DNA of 39,308 nt, taken from positions 1 through 39,308 of the forward strand of contig JAMPAG010000022.1 of assembly GCA_023667365.1 (NCBI GenBank). The letters are read 5' to 3'. Every line of letters starts with the position of its first letter. Position 1 is the stretch's first letter. The notes under the pieces were generated by a model. The model did not search any database, had not been told where the DNA came from, and saw nothing but the letters and a program-made list of their open reading frames with translations. Shown piece by piece: positions 1-7,007 of this stretch. The position numbers were made by a program, and so were the translations under genes. This DNA comes from a bacterium. GTDB taxonomy: Bacteria > Bacillota > Clostridia > Lachnospirales > Lachnospiraceae.

Positions 1-70
1 AGTAATTTTGGAGAAACAAGGCAGGATATAATGGAATTTACCTTTCAAGGCTGCTCAAGCCATCCCCGCC

Positions 71-99
71 TTGACCTTTGTCCGTCGTGGTGCTATATT
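71..99 (+). promoter_or_regulatory. Sigma-A promoter of ptb-buk
   Basis: TTGACC at 71-76 and TATATT at 94-99 are separated by 17 bases, and a TG dinucleotide at 91-92 makes an extended -10. Transcription would begin near 106, giving a leader of about 60 bases before ptb. A second TATAAT lies at 27-32 but has no convincing -35. The region before 71 holds only a 23-codon reading frame (31-102) with no support. Confidence 0.7.
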
Positions 100-168
100 T
101 GAAGTGGATTCTTTTGGAAATCCATATTTTTCAAATGGAAGAAAAGAGAAAGAGTGAGGTATGGACAA

Positions 169-1086
169 ATGAGCAAAAATTTTGACGATTTATTATCCAA
201 AGTATCAACTTGCAGCAAGAAGCGGCTGTCCGTCGCCGTCGCACAGGATCTGGCGGTTTTAGAGGCAGTCAAAGCGGCAAAGGAACGCGGTATCGCAGAT
301 GCGATCCTTGTCGGCGATGAGGCAAAGATCCGCGAGATCGGCACCTCTCTGAACATGAATATGGACGACTATGAGATTATCGACGAGCCGGACACGGTAA
401 CCGCTTCTCTAACCGCGGTCAAGCAGGTTCATGAGGGACGGGCGGATATGTATATGAAAGGTCTGCTCGACACAAAAACATTCTTAAAGAGCGTCCTTGA
501 CAAAGAGGTTGGTCTCCGCACGGGACAGCCGCTTTCCCATGTGTGCGTCTTTGAAATCCCCGGCATTCCCCGGCTTCTGTTTTTGACCGACGTGGCGTTT
601 ATCCCGTATCCGACGTTGGATGACAAAAAAGTCATCATCAAATACGCGGTGGAGGTTGCCAACGCCTGCGGTATCGACTGCCCGAAGGTCGCGCCGCTTG
701 CCGCCGTGGAACTTGTCAATCCGAAAATGCCCGCAACCGTGGAAGCGGCGGAACTCACACGCTTAAACGATGAGGGCGAGATCGCCGGATGCATCGTGGA
801 CGGTCCGCTTTCGTTTGACATTGCGATCGACATCAACGCCGCGATCGAAAAGAACGCGCAGAACCGCAAGGTCGCAGGGGATGCGGATATTCTTCTTTTC
901 CCTGACATTCACGCGGGCAATCTGGTTTATAAGTCCCTGGTACATCTTGTTCCCGGCATCAAGAACGGCAACATTCTGACCGGCACAAAGGCTCCGGTCA
1001 TCTTAACTTCCCGCTCCGACACCTGCGAGACGAAGGTTCATTCCATCGCGCTGGCGGCAGTCATGGCGGAGCAGATGCAAAAATAG
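169..1086 (+). CDS. ptb: Phosphate butyryltransferase
   Basis: Moves the butyryl group from butyryl-CoA to phosphate, giving butyryl phosphate and free CoA in the cytoplasm. It is the first of the two steps that recover ATP from butyryl-CoA. The protein is 305 residues, the usual length for the phosphate acetyl/butyryltransferase family, and is collinear with that family, including the conserved MKGLLDTKTFLKSVLDK stretch and the GCIVDGPLSFD segment. A GTG at 154 would add five residues, but GTGAGG at 154-159 fits better as the ribosome binding site of the ATG at 169, nine bases away. Butyrate kinase follows 65 bases later on the same transcript, which fixes butyrate rather than acetate as the likely substrate. 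Closely related phosphate acetyltransferases cannot be fully excluded on sequence alone. Confidence 0.92.
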   Translation: MSKNFDDLLSKVSTCSKKRLSVAVAQDLAVLEAVKAAKERGIADAILVGDEAKIREIGTSLNMNMDDYEIIDEPDTVTASLTAVKQVHEGRADMYMKGLLDTKTFLKSVLDKEVGLRTGQPLSHVCVFEIPGIPRLLFLTDVAFIPYPTLDDKKVIIKYAVEVANACGIDCPKVAPLAAVELVNPKMPATVEAAELTRLNDEGEIAGCIVDGPLSFDIAIDINAAIEKNAQNRKVAGDADILLFPDIHAGNLVYKSLVHLVPGIKNGNILTGTKAPVILTSRSDTCETKVHSIALAAVMAEQMQK

Positions 1087-1109
1087 TTCCGCAAACGCGG
1101 AACTATTTT
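1080..1109 (+). promoter_or_regulatory. Perfect intercistronic hairpin between ptb and buk
   Basis: Two 13-base arms (1080-1092 and 1097-1109) are perfect complements around an AAAC loop; the ptb stop codon lies inside the left arm. The right arm ends in TTTT, so it resembles a weak terminator. Because buk follows directly, it may set the ptb:buk ratio by partial termination or protect the ptb mRNA 3' end. That role is inferred. Confidence 0.6.
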
Positions 1110-1151
1110 GTATAAATAACACATCATGGCCCAAGAAAGGAAAGGTATGTT

Positions 1152-2216
1152 ATGGCAATCAAAAGTTTGATCATCAATCCCGGCTCCACATCTACCAAAA
1201 TCGGCGTATTTGAGGACGAGACGCTTCTGTTCGACGAAACGCTGCGCCACTCCACGGAGGAGATCGCACAGTATGCCTCCATCATCGACCAGAAAGATTT
1301 CCGCAAAAACATTATTACAAAGTTCCTTGCAGAGAAAGGTTTTGACATGAAATCCCTGCAGGTCGTTGTCGGACGCGGCGGTCTGTTAAAACCGATCCCC
1401 AGCGGCACCTATACCGTCACGGATAAACTTCTGGCGGACTTAAAAATCGGCGTACAGGGACAGCACGCAGGCAATCTCGGCGGCATTCTGGCACGCGAAA
1501 TTGGGGATTCTCTCGGCATCCCTTCCTATATTGTTGATCCCATTGTCGTTGACGAGCTGATCCCGGAGGCACGGATTTCAGGCTGTCCGGAGCTTCCCAG
1601 AACAAGTATTTTCCATGCATTGAATCAGAAGGCGGTCGCAAAGCGTTACGCAAAGGAGACCGGAAAGCCTTATGACAGCTTGCGTCTTATCGTCGTTCAC
1701 ATGGGCGGCGGCGTTTCCGTCGGAGCGCACCGTAAGGGCAAAGTCATCGACGTATTTAACGCGCTTGACGGGGACGGTGCTTTTTCTCCTGAGCGTTCGG
1801 GCGCCGTTCCTGTCGGCGCTCTGATAAAACTCTGCTTCAGCGGTCTGTCGGAAAAAGAAGTATACAAGAAGCTGGTCGGGAACGGCGGTTTCAACGCCTA
1901 TCTCGGCACAAACGATATGCGTGACGTTGACAAACTCTGCGAGAGCGGGGATGAGAACGCCGCTTTGATCCGCGATGCGTTCTGCTTACAAATTTCCAAA
2001 AACATCGGCGCAATGGCTTCCGTGCTTGAGGGCAAAGTCGATCAGATCATCGTAACCGGCGGCATCGCCTACGATCATTATGTCGTGGACAGCTTAAAAG
2101 CGCACGCAGGCTTCATTGCCCCGTTCACGGTTTATCCCGGTGAAGATGAGCTTCTGGCGCTCGCGCAGGGCGGGCTCCGCGTCATGACCGGCGAGGAGAA
2201 GGCGCTGGAGTACTAA
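1152..2216 (+). CDS. buk: Butyrate kinase
   Basis: Transfers phosphate from butyryl phosphate to ADP, releasing butyrate and ATP; the terminal energy-conserving step of butyrate fermentation. The 354-residue protein belongs to the acetokinase (ASKHA) fold: an N-terminal phosphate-binding strand [13 protein letters not shown] near residue 8, a central [11 protein letters not shown] segment near 181 and a C-terminal VTGGIAYD motif near 300, all typical of butyrate kinases. The length is that of Buk; acetate kinase is longer (about 400). AAGAAAGGAAAGG precedes the ATG. The gene is co-transcribed with ptb and followed directly by a strong terminator. Branched-chain fatty acid kinases are close homologues, but the partner ptb and the butyryl-CoA operon in this window favour butyrate. 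Confidence 0.93.
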   Translation: MAIKSLIINPGSTSTKIGVFEDETLLFDETLRHSTEEIAQYASIIDQKDFRKNIITKFLAEKGFDMKSLQVVVGRGGLLKPIPSGTYTVTDKLLADLKIGVQGQHAGNLGGILAREIGDSLGIPSYIVDPIVVDELIPEARISGCPELPRTSIFHALNQKAVAKRYAKETGKPYDSLRLIVVHMGGGVSVGAHRKGKVIDVFNALDGDGAFSPERSGAVPVGALIKLCFSGLSEKEVYKKLVGNGGFNAYLGTNDMRDVDKLCESGDENAALIRDAFCLQISKNIGAMASVLEGKVDQIIVTGGIAYDHYVVDSLKAHAGFIAPFTVYPGEDELLALAQGGLRVMTGEEKALEY

Positions 2217-2245
2217 AAAAGAGTTTGCGGAACGCAAACTCTTTT
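2217..2245 (+). terminator. Intrinsic terminator after buk
   Basis: A 13-base perfect stem (2217-2229 with 2233-2245) around a GAA loop begins immediately after the buk stop codon and ends in TTTT. It should end the ptb-buk transcript. Its left arm and loop (2223-2233) are the exact reverse complement of 1086-1096 in the ptb-buk intercistronic hairpin. Confidence 0.8.
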
Positions 2246-2277
2246 GAAATCCGCGAAGTTCCCTGCGGGTCAAAAAT

Positions 2278-3555
2278 TCAGTTTTTCAACGCCGTTATCG
2301 GTACAACAAACACGCCGTCCGGGCGCCGATATGCCGCATTTGCCAATCCACTAAGAACGCAAAGCATGATCGGCGCCTTTCCGGCGGGTTCCTCCTCTAT
2401 CTGCCGTTTGATCTTCAACAGATTGGCTGCCGCGGCATCAATCTGATTTGCACCCAGCTTAATCTCAAAGGCGCACCAGTTTCCGTCCGGAAGCTCAATG
2501 ACTGCGTCAATCTCCTGATTTTTATAATCTTGATAATGATATAAGTTTGCACCAAAAGACTCCGCATAGATACGCAGATCACGTTCACAGAGCGCTTCAA
2601 ACAAAAAACCGAGCGTTTCCAAATCATTCAGCAAACCGTCCGGCGTCGCCTTCAACATGGCACAGGCAAGCGAAGGATCGGCAAAATGCCGCTTCTCCGC
2701 CTGTTTCACGCGTACGGACGAGCGGATACCAACGGAAAACGGCGGCTGATTGTCTGTAATGAACAATCTCTTAAAAATGTCTAAATATGCCGAGACCGTA
2801 TTGGAATCCATGTCCTCGTCCTCCACGATTTGCATATCTTTCATCAACGTTTTGTTTGAAACGGTCGTACTCTCGTTCCTTGCCAGGGAACGGAGCAGCA
2901 GACGCATTTTGAATGTATCCCGACGTACTCCGTCCATACGATATACATCATCATCAATAACGGCGTTCAGATACTCGGCAGGCAGCAGCGCCGCCTGTTC
3001 CAAAGATAATCCCAAACTCCCCGGCCAGCCGCCGCGAATGATCAATTCGATCAATTTTTTGAGCTCTACGCCGCCCGTCATGGCAGGTTCCATGTTGCCT
3101 GCACACAACGCTTTCAAAGAAACTTTTCCGCTGGAATCCCCTGACTCATAAAGCGACATCGGCCGCATCCGGAGCCTGGCAATCCGCCCCGCTCCACTGT
3201 GAAGAATCCCTTTGTGGTTTGGAGTTGCCGAACCGGTCAGGATAAATTGTCCTTTTTGCGCTGTCTCATCCACCTTGAACCGGACGGCATCCCATATCGG
3301 CGGCACCTCCTGCCATTCATCTATCAAACGGGGCTTCTCGCCGTCCAACACAAGCGCGGGAGACATCTCTGCTAACTGCCGGTTTTGAAAATTTCCCGCA
3401 GGATCGCCAATATAGAACACACTATTGCAATGATAGGAGGACGTCCAGGTCTTTCCGCACCATTTGGGCCCCTCGATACAAAGCGCGCCAAAAGCCGCGA
3501 GATATTCCTTCACTTTCTGATCAATGATGCGCGGCTTATAATCTGAATGTTTCAT
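2278..3555 (-). CDS. AAA-type ATPase with DUF4143 domain
   Basis: A 425-residue protein of the widespread AAA_14/DUF4143 ATPase family, whose cellular role is not settled. Visible parts are a P-loop (GPKWCGKTW) near residue 28, a Walker B segment (RLIDEWQEVP) near 78 and a sensor-like strand (FILTGSATP) near 104. Near the C-terminus is a PD-(D/E)xK-like pattern, with the D of EIDAVIELPDG followed by FEIKLG. The ATG at 3555 is chosen because a TTGCAA/TATGAT promoter lies just upstream at 3581-3609, so the ATG at 3609 would fall inside the promoter. The gene is free-standing: the preceding gene, ohrR, ends 101 bases upstream. No membrane segment or signal peptide is seen. Confidence 0.85.
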   Translation of the reverse strand: MKHSDYKPRIIDQKVKEYLAAFGALCIEGPKWCGKTWTSSYHCNSVFYIGDPAGNFQNRQLAEMSPALVLDGEKPRLIDEWQEVPPIWDAVRFKVDETAQKGQFILTGSATPNHKGILHSGAGRIARLRMRPMSLYESGDSSGKVSLKALCAGNMEPAMTGGVELKKLIELIIRGGWPGSLGLSLEQAALLPAEYLNAVIDDDVYRMDGVRRDTFKMRLLLRSLARNESTTVSNKTLMKDMQIVEDEDMDSNTVSAYLDIFKRLFITDNQPPFSVGIRSSVRVKQAEKRHFADPSLACAMLKATPDGLLNDLETLGFLFEALCERDLRIYAESFGANLYHYQDYKNQEIDAVIELPDGNWCAFEIKLGANQIDAAAANLLKIKRQIEEEPAGKAPIMLCVLSGLANAAYRRPDGVFVVPITALKN

Positions 3556-3580
3556 ATGATTAACCCTGCCTTTCCCGTTT

Positions 3581-3609
3581 ATCATAATACATTCAGTCAT
3601 TTTTTGCAA
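3581..3609 (-). promoter_or_regulatory. Promoter of the DUF4143 ATPase gene
   Basis: On the minus strand TTGCAA (3604-3609) and TATGAT (3581-3586) are 17 bases apart. The octamer GACTGAAT occurs within the spacer and again about 46 bases upstream, which could be a regulator site. The promoter excludes the most upstream start codon for the ATPase. Confidence 0.6.
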
Positions 3610-3656
3610 TTATAATCATTCAAATTTTTATTTTATATTCAGTCGCTTTTTAATAT

Positions 3657-4094
3657 TTACGATAATCCCTCCAGCAATTGATATAAAAGCCGGTATAACT
3701 GCTGCGCTTCCTGCGGTTCCATGTTCACGCAGGCACTCAGGTTCGCCGGAACCTGAACTGCCTGCTCCTTTAACTTTTCACCTTCCTGCGTAATGGAAAC
3801 AATCAAATTCCGCTCGTCCTCTTTTGATCGCTCCCGCACCACATAATTCTTTTCTTCCAGTTTCTTCAAAAGAGGCGTGAGCGTGCCGGAATCCAGATAA
3901 AGACAACTCCCAAGTTCCTTCACCGTTACTTCTTTTTTCTCCCACAAAACCATCATCGCGATATACTGGGTATAGGTGAGATCCAGTTTATCCAGATAGG
4001 GCTTGTATCTTCTGATTACCTCTTTCGAACAGGCATAAAGAGGAAAACATAACTGATTTTCCAGTTTCAAACAATCATACTTATCATTAGGCAT
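3657..4094 (-). CDS. ohrR: OhrR-type MarR-family redox repressor
   Basis: A 145-residue DNA-binding repressor of the MarR family, closely resembling Bacillus OhrR. The N-terminus has the signature KLENQLCFPLYACSKEV with the predicted peroxide-sensing Cys16. Tyr20 and Tyr30 sit where the OhrR tyrosines contact the sensor cysteine. The winged helix lies at about residues 55-95, with the recognition segment LYLDSGTLTPLLKKLE. Oxidation of the cysteine by organic peroxide or hypochlorite releases such repressors from DNA. The gene is the last of a run of peroxide-defence genes and has no promoter of its own that I can see, so it is probably expressed from the operator-controlled promoter at 6182-6210 and autoregulated. 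Ribosome binding site GAGGAG lies before the ATG. Extra cysteines at 8 and 22 could allow a disulfide mechanism. Confidence 0.88.
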   Translation of the reverse strand: MPNDKYDCLKLENQLCFPLYACSKEVIRRYKPYLDKLDLTYTQYIAMMVLWEKKEVTVKELGSCLYLDSGTLTPLLKKLEEKNYVVRERSKEDERNLIVSITQEGEKLKEQAVQVPANLSACVNMEPQEAQQLYRLLYQLLEGLS

Positions 4095-4154
4095 TGTATC
4101 TCAACTCCTCGTACCATTCTCACACTGCCCCGCGAGCGTTTCTCCCATGTTATA

Positions 4155-4562
4155 TCATGATATGACTTTTTTTGCAAACGCCGCTGCCGCCATACAATCC
4201 TTTTCATCCGGCTTTCCCTTATGCATGGGGCCAAAGGAGCCTTTACAGTAAAATTCTTCCTCTGCCTGTGCAATTCCTTTTTTCGCAAGAAGCTTTCCCA
4301 CTTGTTTGTACGTGGATTTTACCAGAGCCGCCGTGCTAAAATTGACGACCTTACCCACCTTGGTATCCAGATTGGAAATAAAATTTTTGATATTGTCATC
4401 CACTCCGTATGCATAGACCGAACTGCCCAGAAACAATATATCCACATCTTCCAAAAGCGGCTCATCCACGGTCTTTGCCTCCACTCCGACCGCTTTTGCG
4501 ATCGCCTCCGCCAGCTTTCCGGTATTTCCCGATCTTGTATAATATCTCACTGCAATTTTCAT
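4155..4562 (-). CDS. Small flavodoxin-domain protein
   Basis: A 135-residue flavodoxin-like electron carrier predicted to bind FMN. The phosphate-binding loop YYTRSGNTGKLA is at residues 7-18, and the second strand and loop (ILFLGSSVYAYG) follow near residue 48. Its start codon overlaps the stop of the upstream TSCPD gene in an ATGA arrangement, so the two are translationally coupled. Between the peroxidase genes and ohrR, it may supply electrons for peroxide or disulfide reduction, which is inferred. It is shorter than classical flavodoxins (about 140-150) but keeps the core. The electron donor and acceptor cannot be told from sequence. Confidence 0.83.
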   Translation of the reverse strand: MKIAVRYYTRSGNTGKLAEAIAKAVGVEAKTVDEPLLEDVDILFLGSSVYAYGVDDNIKNFISNLDTKVGKVVNFSTAALVKSTYKQVGKLLAKKGIAQAEEEFYCKGSFGPMHKGKPDEKDCMAAAAFAKKVIS

Positions 4563-4825
4563 GCCCGACTCCTTTCCTGCTCCTCATACGCCGCCCTGCA
4601 CGCCTTCGCAAGCTGGTCGGCGCAGGAAGTCGGTCTGCGTCCGCACAGAACGCCGGACAGTTTCGTTTCGATCTCTTCCACGGTCCAGCCGTCCACAAGG
4701 CGCGGGATCGCTTTCAGGTTTCCGTTGCATCCTCCGGTAAAAGAAATATTTGTCACCATATTTCCGTCAATATTCAGTTTTATTTCACTGGAACAAGTAT
4801 CATTGGTCTTATAAACGTATTCCAT
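4559..4825 (-). CDS. TSCPD domain-containing protein
   Basis: An 88-residue protein of the short TSCPD family (TIGR03905-like), whose function is unknown. A related domain forms the C-terminus of some ribonucleotide reductases. Conserved features are CSSEI near residue 10, the GGCNGN loop near 33 and LCGRRPTSCADQLA near 62, giving several paired cysteines suited to metal or redox chemistry. The ATG at 4825 is preferred over a longer start at 4870 because AAAGGAG sits directly before it. The stop overlaps the flavodoxin start by four bases. Placement in the peroxide operon suggests a redox role, which is inference. Confidence 0.8.
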   Translation of the reverse strand: MEYVYKTNDTCSSEIKLNIDGNMVTNISFTGGCNGNLKAIPRLVDGWTVEEIETKLSGVLCGRRPTSCADQLAKACRAAYEEQERSRA

Positions 4826-4978
4826 CGTAATCTCCTTTCTTTGCTCATCCTGTGCGCTTCGCGCAAACAACGTCCACGGTGCGTCTTTGGCGGCGATACT
4901 TTCCCTATCGTTGCTTCATATAAATAATACTCGCTATGTGCCGTCACAAAAATCGTTCCTTTTTCAACCTGCTCCGGT

Positions 4979-5524
4979 CTATAACAGCGCTGCGACTTGT
5001 TCTTCCACTTCCGCCATGTCTGCAGTCGGCTCAAAACGCGACACGACGTTGCCCTCACGGTCGATCAGAAATTTGGTAAAGTTCCATTTAATGTCGCTGC
5101 TCGCCGCATATCCGGGGTCCGTTCTTTCCAAAACACTTTCCAGCATCGGCGTCAACGGATGCTCCGGATCGAACCCCGCGAAACTCTTTTGCGATTTCAG
5201 ATAAGTATAAAGCGGCGCCTCATTGTCCCCGTTTACTTCAATCTTGGAGAAAATCGGAAACGTGATGCCGTACCGGGAATCGCAAAAGCTGACGATTTCC
5301 TCATTGCTTCCGGGCGCCTGATGCCCGAACTGGTTGCACGGAAAATCCAAAATAGCAAGTCCGCTGTTCTCATACTTTTCAAAAAGATCCTGCAAATCGT
5401 CATACTGAGGCGTAAAACCGCACTCCGTCGCGGAGTTGATAATCAAAACCACTTTTCCGGCATAATCCGCCAGACTTCTTTCATCGCCATGCGCATCTTC
5501 CATCGTAAAATCATAAATATTCAT
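4979..5524 (-). CDS. Glutathione peroxidase family protein (long form, cysteine type)
   Basis: Reduces hydrogen peroxide or organic hydroperoxides in the cytoplasm, probably with thioredoxin rather than glutathione. The 181-residue protein has the peroxidatic Cys35 (ATECGFTPQY), a conserved FPCNQFGHQAPGS loop with Cys63 and Gln69, Cys81 in the position of the resolving cysteine of yeast Gpx3-type enzymes, and Trp147-Asn148 completing the catalytic set. A cysteine codon, not a selenocysteine codon, is present. Compared with its neighbour it has an insertion of about 24 residues before the KWNFTKF motif. AGAGGA precedes the ATG. It follows the second peroxidase by 121 bases on the same strand and probably shares its promoter. 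Confidence 0.9.
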   Translation of the reverse strand: MNIYDFTMEDAHGDERSLADYAGKVVLIINSATECGFTPQYDDLQDLFEKYENSGLAILDFPCNQFGHQAPGSNEEIVSFCDSRYGITFPIFSKIEVNGDNEAPLYTYLKSQKSFAGFDPEHPLTPMLESVLERTDPGYAASSDIKWNFTKFLIDREGNVVSRFEPTADMAEVEEQVAALL

Positions 5525-5645
5525 CGAATTATCCTCTCTTTCCTCTGTTTGCTTTCTATTTCCTTCTTCTCGGTTCCTTTTTGTTTTCTCCCATGCCTGT
5601 TGGACAGCGTCTTAAAATTCCTGCATCTGCCGCCTGCATCCGCCA

Positions 5646-6119
5646 TTATAACAATTTTTTGATCCGCTCCTCCAGCTTTTCCGGCGTGACCGTCGGTGCA
5701 AACCGCTCGACTACCTGCCCTTTCCTGTCCACCAGAAATTTTGTGAAATTCCATTTGATCTGATTTCCCATCACACCTTTTTTCTGGGATTTCAAAAATG
5801 TATACAGCGGATCTTCGCCTTCTCCGTTTACCTTGATCTTCTTAAACTGCGGAAATGTTACGCCATACCGCGACTGGCAGAAATCTGTAATCTCCTCATC
5901 ACTGCCCGGCGCCTGATGCCCGAACTGATTGCACGGAAAATCCAAAATCTCGAATCCCTGCGGCTGATATTTCTCATACAGATCCTGCAATCCTTCATAC
6001 TGCGGCGTAAAACCGCACCCCGTTGCCGTATTGACAATCAGAAGAACCTTGTCCCGATAATCTGCAAGCGCAATGTCGCCGCCATTTTGCGCTTTTACAG
6101 AATAATCATAAATTCCCAT
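5646..6119 (-). CDS. Glutathione peroxidase family protein (short form, cysteine type)
   Basis: A 157-residue thioredoxin-type peroxidase and first gene of the peroxide operon. It carries Cys35 (ATGCGFTPQY), Cys63 within FPCNQFGHQAPGS, Cys81 (DFCQSRYG), and Trp123-Asn124 in IKWNFTKFLVD. It has the usual bacterial length, unlike its paralogue downstream, and looks the more canonical of the two. The pair probably arose by duplication, since order, spacing of motifs and the N-terminus (IYD) match. AAAGGAG precedes the ATG. Its upstream region contains a promoter overlapped by a perfect inverted repeat, so it should be peroxide-induced. Confidence 0.92.
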   Translation of the reverse strand: MGIYDYSVKAQNGGDIALADYRDKVLLIVNTATGCGFTPQYEGLQDLYEKYQPQGFEILDFPCNQFGHQAPGSDEEITDFCQSRYGVTFPQFKKIKVNGEGEDPLYTFLKSQKKGVMGNQIKWNFTKFLVDRKGQVVERFAPTVTPEKLEERIKKLL

Positions 6120-6159
6120 TCTCGTTTATCTCCTTTCTTTTTTTATTTTGCAAAATTAA

Positions 6160-6193
6160 ATTGCGTACAATCTTTATTTTGATTGTACGCAAT
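6160..6193. promoter_or_regulatory. Inverted-repeat operator, likely for OhrR
   Basis: A perfect 13-base inverted repeat (6160-6172 and 6181-6193) flanks an eight-base AT spacer, with TACAATC and GATTGTA at its inner ends. The adjacent bases AATTAAATTG at 6154-6163 continue an AT-rich pattern similar to the known Bacillus OhrR target type (TACAATT and AATTGTA half-sites). One arm covers the -10 of the gpx promoter. A repressor bound here would block RNA polymerase. Confidence 0.7.
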
Positions 6194-6210
6194 CAATTTG
6201 AATATGTCAA
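6182..6210 (-). promoter_or_regulatory. Promoter of the peroxide-defence operon
   Basis: On the minus strand a consensus TTGACA (6205-6210) and TACAAT (6182-6187) are spaced by 17 bases. The -10 is wholly inside the right-hand arm of the inverted repeat at 6160-6193, and the other arm lies in the first transcribed bases. This is the strongest promoter I see between nagB and ohrR, and probably drives all five genes down to 3657. Confidence 0.75.
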
Positions 6211-6228
6211 GAACTTTTTGAAATTCCT

Positions 6229-6957
6229 TTACTCCACTTTGCTCAGCGCCGCCTCGTCCGCCACGATCGTCACATCATTGTGCAACTGCAGAACGGACGC
6301 CTGCACGTTGGGCGTGATCGCGCCAAAAAACGCGGTTTTCAGAATATCCGCCTTATCCTCGCCGCTCACCACGACCACGATCTTTTTTGCCTGCATGATC
6401 GTCTTAATTCCCATCGTGTACGCCTGACGCGGCACATCCTCCATCGACGCAAAAAAACGCTGATTCGCTTTCATGGTCGATTCGGTCAGATTCACGCAAT
6501 GCGTCTGCGCCTCAAACGCCATGCCCGGTTCATTGAAGCCGATATGCCCGTTATGTCCCAGCCCCAAAAGCTGCAAGTCAATCCCCCCGACTCCGGCAAT
6601 GATGCGGTTATAATCATTGCACGCCTTTTCGCTGTCCGGCTCCATGCCGTCCGGCAGAAATGTCCGCTCCGGATCGATATTCACCTTAGAAAAGAGTTTT
6701 TCCCTCATAAAAAAATAATAACTCTGCTCATTCTCTTTCGAAATGCCCTTGTACTCATCCAGATTGAGCGTCGTGACCGCAGAAAAATCAAGATCTCCCT
6801 TGCGGTACCACTCGACAAGCTGCTCGTATGCGCCGATTGGCGTAGAGCCCGTCGCAAGTCCCAGCACGCAGTTCGGTTTCATAATGATCTGCGCTGAAAT
6901 GATGTTTGCCGCCTTGCGGCTCATGTCTTTATAATCCTTTGCCCTGATGATTTTCAT
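6229..6957 (-). CDS. nagB: Glucosamine-6-phosphate deaminase
   Basis: Converts glucosamine 6-phosphate to fructose 6-phosphate and ammonia, feeding amino sugars into glycolysis. The 242-residue protein has the family length and motifs: ATGSTP near residue 36 for phosphate binding, LNLDEYKG near 64 with the catalytic aspartate, and GLGHNGHIGFNEPG near 133 with the catalytic histidine. An AAAGGAG site precedes the ATG. It lies 50 bases after the ROK regulator and is the last gene of the GH4-kinase-ROK-nagB run. A nagA deacetylase gene is not in this cluster, so deacetylation must be done elsewhere or the incoming sugar is glucosamine. Confidence 0.95.
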   Translation of the reverse strand: MKIIRAKDYKDMSRKAANIISAQIIMKPNCVLGLATGSTPIGAYEQLVEWYRKGDLDFSAVTTLNLDEYKGISKENEQSYYFFMREKLFSKVNIDPERTFLPDGMEPDSEKACNDYNRIIAGVGGIDLQLLGLGHNGHIGFNEPGMAFEAQTHCVNLTESTMKANQRFFASMEDVPRQAYTMGIKTIMQAKKIVVVVSGEDKADILKTAFFGAITPNVQASVLQLHNDVTIVADEAALSKVE

Positions 6958-7007
6958 GCCTTTCTCCTTTCTCTTGCAGGCTTATATGGGCGATTCTCCT
7001 TGCAGTC

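Noticed and set aside
4979..6119. Selenocysteine glutathione peroxidases
   Set aside because: Both catalytic positions are ordinary cysteine codons in the CGFTPQY motif; no UGA is needed.
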